The notes under the pieces were generated by a model, which searched no databases, was not told the DNA's origin, and worked only from the letters and a program-made list of their open reading frames with translations. A program made the translations under genes and the position numbers. Positions 1-5,953 of a stretch of DNA of 7,578 nt are shown here, piece by piece (position 1 is the first letter of the stretch; every line of letters starts with the position of its first letter). The DNA comes from Ruminococcus sp. (GTDB taxonomy: Bacteria > Bacillota_A > Clostridia > Oscillospirales > Ruminococcaceae). The stretch spans positions 1 to 7,578 of the forward strand of contig JAFOMV010000241.1 of assembly GCA_017418765.1 (NCBI GenBank). The letters are read 5' to 3'.

Positions 1-17
1 CCGAGCGCCCTCATTTT

Positions 18-179
18 TTCTCGTCGGTCAAGCCGAGAGAAACAAGTGCAGACCAGCCGAACAGCGTAGCTTTGCTCGCTGTTCTACTTTTCAGGGAGGG
101 CTCTGCCCTCCCCCTTACCCCCACCTGCCAAAGGGATGTGATCCCTTTGGAAACCCGACGTGCGCCTTCGGCGCTTTTT
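18..179 (+). repeat. Array of five short hairpins (dispersed repeat or structured RNA candidate)
   Basis: Five hairpins follow each other with little between them. Arms 18-27/33-41 pair with one bulged G and loop TCAAG. Arms 59-70/74-84 pair with one bulged T and loop TTT. GGGAGGGC 94-101 pairs with 105-112 (loop TCT). CCAAAGGGAT 128-137 pairs with 141-150 (loop GTG). GCGCC 162-166 pairs with GGCGC 170-174 (loop TTC) and is followed by five Ts. Four of the loops are exactly 3 nt, and the linkers are C-rich. I found no convincing gene here. The last hairpin plus T-tract suggests that the element, if transcribed, reads on the + strand towards deoD. It may be a non-autonomous repeat, the end of a mobile element, or a structured RNA whose 5' part lies outside the window. 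I cannot name a family with confidence. Confidence 0.6.
162..179 (+). terminator. Short hairpin with T-tract, converging on deoD
   Basis: The 5-bp stem GCGCC/GGCGC with loop TTC is followed by TTTTT at 175-179, the layout of an intrinsic terminator on the + strand. The T-tract overlaps the deoD stop codon, which lies on the opposite strand. Read in the deoD direction the hairpin comes directly after the stop codon but has no T-tract behind it, so it could only be a weak terminator or a 3'-end stabiliser for deoD. Confidence 0.5.
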
Positions 180-891
180 ATTTGCTTACAGCTGCCGCTG
201 TTTCCAGTGCTATCTCCATCATATCACGGAATGAAGTCTGTCTCTCCTCGGCAGATGTGGAAAGTCCTCTGAGCGGACAATCTGAAACTGTGAATATTCC
301 CAGTGCGTTTTTACCTGCCCTTGCGGCATTCATATACAGCGCCGCAGTTTCCATCTCAATGCCGAGAACTCCCATTTTCTGCCAGTCGGCAAGGCTGTCA
401 GCGTCATCGTAGAAAGTATCGGATGAGAGCACATTTCCCACGTGGAAGTGGCTTCCCTTTTCCTCAGCCGCCTTTACAGCCGCAGACAGAAGTGACCATG
501 AAGCTGTCGGGGCATATGTTCCCGGTAGGCGGTACTGTGCAGCATAATTTGAATTAGTGCTTGCGCTCATACTAATTATGACATCCCTGAGTTCAACTTT
601 GTCAGCGACTGCACCTGCTGTACCTACACGGATTATGTTTTCCACATCGTATTCGTTGAAAAGCTCCCATGAGTAAATACCTATGGAAGGCATACCCATG
701 CCGCTTCCCTGAACGGATACGGGAACTCCCTTATAAGTGCCTGTGAAGCCGAGCATACCTCTTACTTCATTGTAGCATACAGCGTTGTCAAGATAGGTTT
801 CGGCGATGAATTTTGCCCTCAGCGGATCTCCCGGCATTAGTACGGTTTTTGCGATATCGCCTTTTTTTGCGTTATTGTGTGGTGTTGACAT
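178..891 (-). CDS. deoD: Purine nucleoside phosphorylase, DeoD type
   Basis: Cytoplasmic enzyme of purine salvage. It splits purine (deoxy)ribonucleosides with phosphate into the free base and (deoxy)ribose-1-phosphate. The 237-residue protein has the length of the trimer-of-dimers (hexameric) DeoD family and matches it end to end: TPH near the N-terminus (His5), the phosphate-binding PGDPLRAK (20-27), RGMLGFTGTYKG (44-55), GSGMGMPS (62-69), RVGTAGAV (88-95), the nucleoside-binding EME (179-181), and SDCP with the proton-donor Asp204 and Arg217 downstream. The ATG at 891 is preceded by a near-perfect Shine-Dalgarno AAGGAGGT (898-905), which fixes the start. It lies 42 bp downstream of the flippase gene on the same strand with no room for a clear promoter, so co-transcription is likely, although the two functions are unrelated. 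The family assignment is secure; substrate preference (adenosine versus guanosine or inosine) cannot be read from the sequence. Confidence 0.96.
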   Translation of the reverse strand: MSTPHNNAKKGDIAKTVLMPGDPLRAKFIAETYLDNAVCYNEVRGMLGFTGTYKGVPVSVQGSGMGMPSIGIYSWELFNEYDVENIIRVGTAGAVADKVELRDVIISMSASTNSNYAAQYRLPGTYAPTASWSLLSAAVKAAEEKGSHFHVGNVLSSDTFYDDADSLADWQKMGVLGIEMETAALYMNAARAGKNALGIFTVSDCPLRGLSTSAEERQTSFRDMMEIALETAAAVSK

Positions 892-933
892 AGATATACC
901 TCCTTAATATATTTTACATGGTTCGGTGTTGAC

Positions 934-2364
934 TTAAGCTCTTTTCAGAAGCTTATTTACTGTGGTTAGAAGTGACTGAAAATTCATGGCGATTATAACT
1001 GCGGCAATGATCGCTGCCCATAACAGATACAGCTTCACTTCAGTCATCATTACAGCGCACATTACCAGAAGCAGAACTGTATTCAATACGTTCTTAGGTG
1101 CGTTGAATCTGAAAGGCACATAGTATCTTGCGTCTATGATACGTGCCCAGAAGCATATGAGATAGCTGAGAAGAGTTGCGATAGCCGCACCGTTTATGCC
1201 CCATACAGGTATGAGGAAATAGTTCATGGGGATGTTTACAGCGCAGGCGGCAAAGGCTGTCCAGAATGAATTTTTCGGGTGCTTTGTTGCGGAATAGATA
1301 CTGCCGAGAAACTGGTCAAAGCACATGAACACAACAGCCGCTACAAGTACAGGCACATAGAGATATACCGATGAATATTCAGAGTAATTCTTTGAAACTA
1401 CCAGTATCGATGTCACGAACCTGACAAGGAGTATCAGTCCTGCCGAGGCGATGAACATGATGGCTTCATATGCTGAAAAAACTTTTTCATAGAACCTGTT
1501 GCGGTCTGCGGAATCGTTTTCGGTTATAGCTGACATATTCCATGCCTGAAAGAAAATGGTAGAAACCATTGAGATAAGTCCGGGGATAACGTTGGCATAT
1601 TCGTAAATTCCTGCGGCAGATCTTCCAAGCTGATGGATATCGCTGTGCATCTGTGTAAGGAAAAGTCTGTCGGAAAGGCTGGTAATGGTCCACATTACTA
1701 TCGTAGGGATAAGCGGTACAGCAAATCTCAGCATTTCCTTCACCAGCTTGTTATTATAATAGTGTATGCCCGAATATTTTTTCAATCCGCCTGCAATGAA
1801 AAGGAAAACGGCTGAAAGGAGATCAGAACAAATGGTAGCCAGCATGAAGCCCTTGACGCCCATGTGCAGACCTGCGATGAAGGTCACGTTGAAAATGAAG
1901 AATGTGAGAGTAGCCAGTATACCGTCAAGTGAGAATAATTTTACTTTGTCCAGTGAACGTACAAACTGCTGACACAACATTCTCAGCGATGATGTTATAA
2001 CATAAACGATAAGCAGGAAAGTATAACCTTTTAGGAAGTCCAGCGCAGGTATAAGGCTTAGCAGAGGCACTGTCAGCGCTAACAGGAACATCCCGGCTGT
2101 TGTCATCACAGCAGATGAAGTGAAGACTTTGCGTTTGTCGTAGTTTTTATCAAGTCCGAATCGGATAAGATATTCCTGCAAGGCGAACGTAAAGATAGGC
2201 TGCAACAAAAGCGCTGTAGTAAACAGCAGACTCTTGATGCCTGAGTCTTCAGGGCTGAATTTGGCTGTATACAGCCTTGTAAGCAGGAGTACCAGTATCT
2301 TTGAACCGAAAGTTCCGATAGCAAAGACCATGGTATTGAAAGCAAGTTTTTTGTATTTGTTCAT
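934..2364 (-). CDS. Oligosaccharide/polysaccharide flippase (Wzx-like, MOP superfamily)
   Basis: Integral membrane protein of 476 residues, predicted to flip lipid-linked oligosaccharide repeat units across the cytoplasmic membrane for surface polysaccharide assembly. It is hydrophobic over its whole length, with roughly 12-14 membrane segments, beginning near residues 10-30 and 44-65 and ending near 447-462. Family-typical stretches are the N-terminal KxxFNTMVFAIGTFGSKIL, SDRLFLTQM (231-239), and the C-terminal half motif VNIPMNYFLIPVWGINGAA (376-394). A start at 2364 is supported by AAGGAAG upstream (2374-2380). It has its own promoter 40-70 bp upstream and probably leads a two-gene transcript with deoD. 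No glycosyltransferases or other capsule genes are visible nearby, so the substrate is unknown. A MurJ-type lipid II flippase is less likely on sequence feel, but I could not compare profiles. Confidence 0.85.
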   Translation of the reverse strand: MNKYKKLAFNTMVFAIGTFGSKILVLLLTRLYTAKFSPEDSGIKSLLFTTALLLQPIFTFALQEYLIRFGLDKNYDKRKVFTSSAVMTTAGMFLLALTVPLLSLIPALDFLKGYTFLLIVYVITSSLRMLCQQFVRSLDKVKLFSLDGILATLTFFIFNVTFIAGLHMGVKGFMLATICSDLLSAVFLFIAGGLKKYSGIHYYNNKLVKEMLRFAVPLIPTIVMWTITSLSDRLFLTQMHSDIHQLGRSAAGIYEYANVIPGLISMVSTIFFQAWNMSAITENDSADRNRFYEKVFSAYEAIMFIASAGLILLVRFVTSILVVSKNYSEYSSVYLYVPVLVAAVVFMCFDQFLGSIYSATKHPKNSFWTAFAACAVNIPMNYFLIPVWGINGAAIATLLSYLICFWARIIDARYYVPFRFNAPKNVLNTVLLLVMCAVMMTEVKLYLLWAAIIAAVIIAMNFQSLLTTVNKLLKRA

Positions 2365-2402
2365 CGGTATTATCTTCCTTATATTGTTTTTGTGATAATT
2401 TT

Positions 2403-2431
2403 ATTATATCACATAATAAAGCATGAATCAA
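2403..2431 (-). promoter_or_regulatory. Sigma-A-type promoter for flippase-deoD
   Basis: Read on the minus strand: TTGATT (2431-2426), a 17-nt spacer, then TATAAT (2408-2403) with an extended TGA just before it. Transcription would start near 2396, giving a leader of about 30 nt that contains the flippase ribosome binding site (AAGGAAG, 2380-2374). Confidence 0.75.
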
Positions 2432-2604
2432 TATTTTTCGTTGTTTCACCACGCAAATTCATTTTGTTGATCGGTATTTCTGAATACCGGCGGTGCTGAC
2501 TGATAACAGCAGCCTGATTTTGTGTATTTATTTGTATTGTACTAATACGTGATGATCTTTTATTCAAAGCATATCCTGCATATAAATTAAAATATGTAAC
2601 CGTG
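2432..2604. other. Divergent intergenic region with small dyads, no gene
   Basis: AT-rich spacer between the divergent flippase and GH43 promoters, with no convincing coding sequence on either strand. It holds three small dyads: CGGTATT 2472-2478 with AATACCG 2483-2489 (4-nt loop), TGCTG 2494-2498 with CAGCA 2507-2511 (8-nt loop, extendable by GG/CC around a bulged G), and GTATT 2534-2538 with AATAC 2544-2548. The second is followed by TGATTTTG, too poor a T-tract to call a terminator. They may be regulator binding sites; no known operator consensus is recognised. Confidence 0.4.
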
Positions 2605-2652
2605 TTAATTTTAAATTAATAAATATTGTTAAATATCAACAATATGTGTTGA
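2605..2652 (+). promoter_or_regulatory. Cluster of operator-like palindromes at the GH43 promoter
   Basis: Three perfect inverted repeats follow each other. TTAATTT 2605-2611 pairs with AAATTAA 2613-2619. ATATTGTT 2623-2630 pairs with AACAATAT 2638-2645. TCAACA 2636-2641 pairs with TGTTGA 2647-2652. The last two overlap, and the third covers the first four bases of the -35 box. A further ATATTGTG half-site lies at 2663-2670 between -35 and -10. A dimeric regulator bound here would block or tune the promoter. The first palindrome is so AT-rich that it may simply be an UP-like stretch. The regulator is unknown and none is encoded next to the gene. Confidence 0.5.
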
Positions 2653-2677
2653 CAAAATGATAATATTGTGTTATACT
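2649..2677 (+). promoter_or_regulatory. Near-consensus sigma-A promoter for the GH43 gene
   Basis: Perfect TTGACA (2649-2654), 17-nt spacer, then TATACT (2672-2677). The predicted start near 2684 leaves a leader of roughly 139 nt before the GH43 ATG. The -35 box overlaps a perfect palindrome, which suggests repression by a DNA-binding regulator. Confidence 0.82.
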
Positions 2678-2772
2678 GACGGTGTAAAATATAGAAAAAT
2701 ATCCCGTTTAAACAAAAGTACATACAAAAACCAAAAACATCATGTAAACCAATAACGTAAACTCAACGAGAA

Positions 2773-2800
2773 GGCTGTCATGATATATTTCCTGACAGCT
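2773..2800 (+). promoter_or_regulatory. Leader hairpin ahead of GH43 start codon
   Basis: GCTGTCA (2774-2780) pairs perfectly with TGACAGC (2793-2799) around a 12-nt loop, with one extra G·U pair outside (2773/2800). It stands 22 nt before the GH43 ATG. The ribosome binding site after it is weak: only GGCAGG (2809-2814), 8 nt from the ATG. The hairpin may protect the leader or influence translation. There is no T-tract after it, other than TTTTTG at 2815-2820, so attenuation is unlikely but not excluded. Confidence 0.45.
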
Positions 2801-2822
2801 CAGCGAATGGCAGGTTTTTGAA

Positions 2823-4565
2823 ATGAATGTTCACAAATTAACAGCGATGGCTTCTGTTGGCATTCTGGCTTTTCAGTGCGCTCCTTTAGCAGTGTCTGCG
2901 GCGGAAAAGCCCGTCAGTGTACGATATGTTGACGATTCAAAAAACATCATAAGCGGTGCAGAATATACTATTATGATCAAACTCAGCAATAAATACATTG
3001 CAGCTGATAATAACGGAAATGTTCAGCAGTGGGATAAAAATGGCAGCAGCACGAAATGGTGCATAGAATCGGTTGGAAATGGTGCTTGCAGGATAGTTTC
3101 AGCAGATGATCACAGCAAAGCAATGACAGTTGAGAACGGCAATAACAAAAACGGAAATAATATTTTTCTGTCGGATTATCAGGATAGCCCCTCTCAGCAT
3201 TTCATTATCCACAAGGCTAATGAAGCATACTATATAACAGCTGAGTGTTCGGGCAATGCAGCTCTTGATGTCTTTGACCAGAGCAAAGAAAACGGCGCAA
3301 ATATCGATCAGTGGGATTACTGGGGCGGAGATGGACAGACTCTCTACATTCAGCCTGCTGATAATAAGTATCGCCTTATAAGAGGCGATATAGACGGCGA
3401 TGGAGAGCTCTCATTCCATGACCGTATACTCATGGCGAAAGGCATATCCTACGGATTCGACGATGCCGCAAAAGTTGTTGCAGATATGAACGGCGACGGT
3501 AAAGCAGATCAGGCAGATTTTAAAGTGATGACGGATTTTCTGCTCGGAAACAGAGTTAATGCTGAGACATACTGCACTATCCCCTACACTAACAATAATG
3601 TTCCTCAGCAGAATACAGAGCCTGAACAGAAACCAAATCAGGCTCAGGAAGACTATGTAGCTTATCTTTTCGCTTATTTCAGCGGAAATGCTCCAAATCA
3701 GGAAAAACTTTTCTACGCTGTAAGCGTGGATGGTTATAATTTCAAGACACTTAACGGCGGCAAGGCTGTATGGAGTTCAAATGTAGGAACGAAGTGCATC
3801 CGTGACCCGTATATATTCAAGGGCGAAGACGGTTTCTATTACCTCCTTGCAACAGATATGAAAGCTACAGCAGGATGGGACAGCAACCGCAACATTCTTA
3901 CAGCAAAGTCATCAGACCTTGTTAACTGGAAAGAAGTAACTATCATACCTATAGCAAATGCATCACCGAATATGAAGGGCGCAGACCGTGCATGGGCACC
4001 ACAGGCTATATATGACCCTGAAAAGAAGTCATATATGATATACTTCGCAGCAAGAGTTCCGGGTATAGACAACAGAACTATCATGTATTACGCTTACAGT
4101 AAAGACCTGAAAAAGCTGGATACTGACCCTAAGATACTTATTGCTCCGAAAAACGGAAATGATGCTATAGATTCCGATATCATCTTTGAAAACGGCAAGT
4201 ATTATATGTATTATAAGAACGAAACGAACAAGCGTATATACCTTGCCAAAGCAGATCACGCCAATGGCCCTTATACCGAAATAAAGCAGGTATCTGAGGG
4301 AAGCAGAGGCGTAGAAGGTCCGAATATCTACAAGAAGATCGGAACAAATAAATGGCTTATGATGTCAGATGCTTACAGGGACAGATTCTATGTTATGCAG
4401 GAGACCACAGACCTTGAAAACTTCAAAACTGTAGACAGAAAAGCATACAGCTTTGATTTTACTCCCCGACATGGATATGTAATACCTATCACCGCAGAGC
4501 AGTATAATGCACTGACTAAAAATTATCCGTCAGCAGGCTTGCCTAAGCTGCCGAATAATAAGTGA
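2823..4565 (+). CDS. Secreted GH43-type glycoside hydrolase with CBM13 and internal dockerin
   Basis: Predicted extracellular, cellulosome-attached plant-polysaccharide enzyme of 580 residues. Modules in order: signal peptide (1 to about 27, ending VSAA); ricin-type CBM13 (about 43-177; QQW at 68-70, DQW at 162-164, ALDV at 147-150); type I dockerin (188-243) with two calcium loops, Asp189/191/193/200 and Asp221/Asn223/Asp225/Asp232; a Gln/Pro/Asn-rich linker (about 255-275); and a five-blade propeller GH43-like domain (277-567). Likely catalytic residues, by family pattern, are Asp328 in RDP (base), Asp450 in AIDSD (pKa modulator) and Glu498 in VEGP (acid). WAPQ (391-394) and RHG (549-551) are also typical. 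GH43 members are mostly arabinofuranosidases, arabinanases or xylosidases; I cannot choose between these. The gene is monocistronic, with its own promoter, tandem TGA-TAA stops and a strong terminator. The ATG at 2823 is chosen because it gives a proper signal peptide, although its ribosome binding site is weak. Confidence 0.88.
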   Translation: MNVHKLTAMASVGILAFQCAPLAVSAAEKPVSVRYVDDSKNIISGAEYTIMIKLSNKYIAADNNGNVQQWDKNGSSTKWCIESVGNGACRIVSADDHSKAMTVENGNNKNGNNIFLSDYQDSPSQHFIIHKANEAYYITAECSGNAALDVFDQSKENGANIDQWDYWGGDGQTLYIQPADNKYRLIRGDIDGDGELSFHDRILMAKGISYGFDDAAKVVADMNGDGKADQADFKVMTDFLLGNRVNAETYCTIPYTNNNVPQQNTEPEQKPNQAQEDYVAYLFAYFSGNAPNQEKLFYAVSVDGYNFKTLNGGKAVWSSNVGTKCIRDPYIFKGEDGFYYLLATDMKATAGWDSNRNILTAKSSDLVNWKEVTIIPIANASPNMKGADRAWAPQAIYDPEKKSYMIYFAARVPGIDNRTIMYYAYSKDLKKLDTDPKILIAPKNGNDAIDSDIIFENGKYYMYYKNETNKRIYLAKADHANGPYTEIKQVSEGSRGVEGPNIYKKIGTNKWLMMSDAYRDRFYVMQETTDLENFKTVDRKAYSFDFTPRHGYVIPITAEQYNALTKNYPSAGLPKLPNNK

Positions 4566-4614
4566 TAATATAGAAGGAAAAAGGCAGGAAAAGGAAGGGA
4601 TCACTGATCCGAAG

Positions 4615-4650
4615 AAGCACCGTACATTTTTGTGCGGTGTTTCTTTTTTT
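4615..4650 (+). terminator. Intrinsic terminator after the GH43 gene
   Basis: A 12-bp stem (4615-4626 with 4631-4642, two G·U pairs, TTTT loop) is followed by C and seven Ts (4644-4650). It starts about 50 nt after the GH43 stop and separates this gene from the heat-shock operon. A smaller hairpin GGATC/GATCC (4598-4602/4606-4610) lies just before it. The remaining 150 bp up to the hrcA promoter show nothing I can name. Confidence 0.92.
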
Positions 4651-4802
4651 ATGCGATTCTCATATAACACTTCTCCACATATTATTGAAGAAGAAAGCTT
4701 TTCCACGCATTTTTGATAAGACTGCTATGTTGTGAAAATGCTGTTTTTTGTTCTATAACTTATGGTATATTTATCTAAAAAGGACAAAAATGCATAAACC
4801 CC

Positions 4803-4831
4803 TTGACAAAAGGCAATAATAGTGATAAATT
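4803..4831 (+). promoter_or_regulatory. Sigma-A promoter of the hrcA-grpE-dnaK operon
   Basis: TTGACA (4803-4808), 17-nt spacer, TAAATT (4826-4831) with an extended TGA before it. The predicted transcription start near 4838 falls inside the left arm of CIRCE, so bound HrcA would cover the start site. The -10 box is imperfect, but spacing and position agree with a housekeeping promoter controlled by HrcA. Confidence 0.8.
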
Positions 4832-4835
4832 ATAG

Positions 4836-4862
4836 TTAGCACTCGGAGAGCGAGAGTGCTAA
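4836..4862 (+). promoter_or_regulatory. CIRCE operator, binding site of HrcA
   Basis: TTAGCACTC (4836-4844), a 9-nt spacer, and GAGTGCTAA (4854-4862) match the CIRCE consensus with no mismatch. HrcA binds this inverted repeat and represses the operon until heat or misfolded protein titrates GroEL/ES, which HrcA needs for activity (established for the family). Because it lies at the transcription start, it is also present at the 5' end of the mRNA as a hairpin. Confidence 0.98.
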
Positions 4863-4870
4863 AACCTTTT

Positions 4871-4876
4871 AAGGAG
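4871..4876 (+). promoter_or_regulatory. Ribosome binding site that sets the hrcA start
   Basis: AAGGAG lies 9 nt before GTG 4886. The in-frame GTG at 4856 is inside CIRCE and upstream of this site, and GTG 4880 is only 3 nt away, so GTG 4886 is the start the sequence supports. Confidence 0.85.
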
Positions 4877-4885
4877 TGTGTGATC

Positions 4886-5932
4886 GTGGACGAAAGAAAG
4901 CTGAAAATCCTCGCCGCTGTGGTTGACGAATATGTCCGTACAGGCGAACCTGTCGGCTCGAAAGCGATCTCAAAGCTGGACGATATAAATGTTTCAGCCG
5001 CTACTATCAGAAACGATATGGCAGCTCTGGAACAGCTCGGTTATCTCGAACAGCCCCATACCTCAGCAGGCAGAGTCCCTACCTTCAAGGGATACAGGCT
5101 GTATATCGACGAGCTGATGACTGCTCCTACACTTTCAGATGAGGAAAAGTCAAGGCTTGACAGTATGCTGGGCGATAAGGATACTCCCGAAGAACTTCTC
5201 GTTCAGAATGCCGCCGCCGCACTTACTGAACTTACTCAGTGCGCCGCTGTGGCCACAAATTCTGTTCCACGCTTCTCGGTGATATCAAAGGTTGAAGTCA
5301 TACCCACAGGAAAGCGGCTGTACGTCGTTCTTCTTATCACCTCAAACGGCAGTATAAAGAACAAAGCCTGCCGTCTGGAATTTGACCTGAATCACGAACA
5401 GCTTGATTTCTTTACACATTATATAGAGGAAAACCTCAACGGCGTTTCTGTTGATGAGCTTTCCGAGGAAATGTTCGATAAAATGGTTGCCGCAGTAAGT
5501 GCTTATATGGTTTCCCTTTCACCGCTGGTAAGGAGCATATGCGAACTGTCCGAAGACCTCAGACAGCAGGAGCTTACATTAAGCGGAAGCGAAAAGCTCC
5601 TATCCTGTGACGAGCTTGACAAGATGGAAGTTGTAAGATTCATCGAACACAAAAACGGACTTGCCGAATTCCTTGAAGATACTTTCAGCGGTATTCAGGT
5701 AAAGTTCGGTTCTGAAAATGATACATTCGCTATAGGCAATTCAAGCCTGATAGTTTCAAAATACCGGAAGGACGGCAAAGAAGCAGGTTCTCTTGGTGTT
5801 ATCGGCCCTATGAGAGTCGATTATAAAAAGATAATCCCTTACGTCGAATACCTGACACAGAAGATATCCTATCTCATGTCGGGCGGCGAAGATGATATAA
5901 TTACAGATACACCGCCTGATGACGGAATGTAG
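4886..5932 (+). CDS. hrcA: Heat-inducible transcription repressor HrcA
   Basis: Repressor of class I heat-shock genes; binds CIRCE as a dimer and depends on GroEL for correct folding. With the GTG start at 4886 the protein has 348 residues, the usual family length, and begins MDERKLKILAAVVDEYVRTG. Residues 1-75 form the winged helix-turn-helix, with the highly conserved EPVGSKAIS (21-29), SAATIRNDMAALEQLGYLEQPH (37-58) and TSAGRVPTFKGYRLYIDEL (59-77). The rest is the GAF-like dimerisation and sensing region, ending with the typical GPMRVDYKKIIPYVEYL. It is the first gene of the operon directly behind CIRCE, so it represses itself. It stops 21 bp before grpE. An upstream in-frame extension to 4856 is possible on paper, but it would start inside the operator and would lie ahead of the ribosome binding site. 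Confidence 0.97.
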   Translation: MDERKLKILAAVVDEYVRTGEPVGSKAISKLDDINVSAATIRNDMAALEQLGYLEQPHTSAGRVPTFKGYRLYIDELMTAPTLSDEEKSRLDSMLGDKDTPEELLVQNAAAALTELTQCAAVATNSVPRFSVISKVEVIPTGKRLYVVLLITSNGSIKNKACRLEFDLNHEQLDFFTHYIEENLNGVSVDELSEEMFDKMVAAVSAYMVSLSPLVRSICELSEDLRQQELTLSGSEKLLSCDELDKMEVVRFIEHKNGLAEFLEDTFSGIQVKFGSENDTFAIGNSSLIVSKYRKDGKEAGSLGVIGPMRVDYKKIIPYVEYLTQKISYLMSGGEDDIITDTPPDDGM

Positions 5933-5953
5933 CTGACGAAAGGAGTAGGAACG

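Noticed and set aside
72..272. Open frame of 66 codons on the + strand
   Set aside because: It runs through the hairpin array and then antisense into deoD, has no ribosome binding site, and its amino acids look like translated repeats.
2684..2822. Riboswitch in the GH43 leader
   Set aside because: Only one simple hairpin is present, with no conserved core of a riboswitch class that I recognise and no metabolite link.
2878..2888. Possible lipoprotein lipobox around Cys19 of the GH43 protein
   Set aside because: The residues before Cys are Leu-Ala-Phe-Gln, which do not fit the small-residue lipobox; a standard cleavage site after VSAA is better, and a dockerin enzyme need not be lipid-anchored.
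4728..4765. Second promoter upstream of hrcA (TTGTGA, 18-nt gap, TATAAC)
   Set aside because: Both boxes are weak, and the TTGACA/TAAATT pair next to CIRCE is much better placed.
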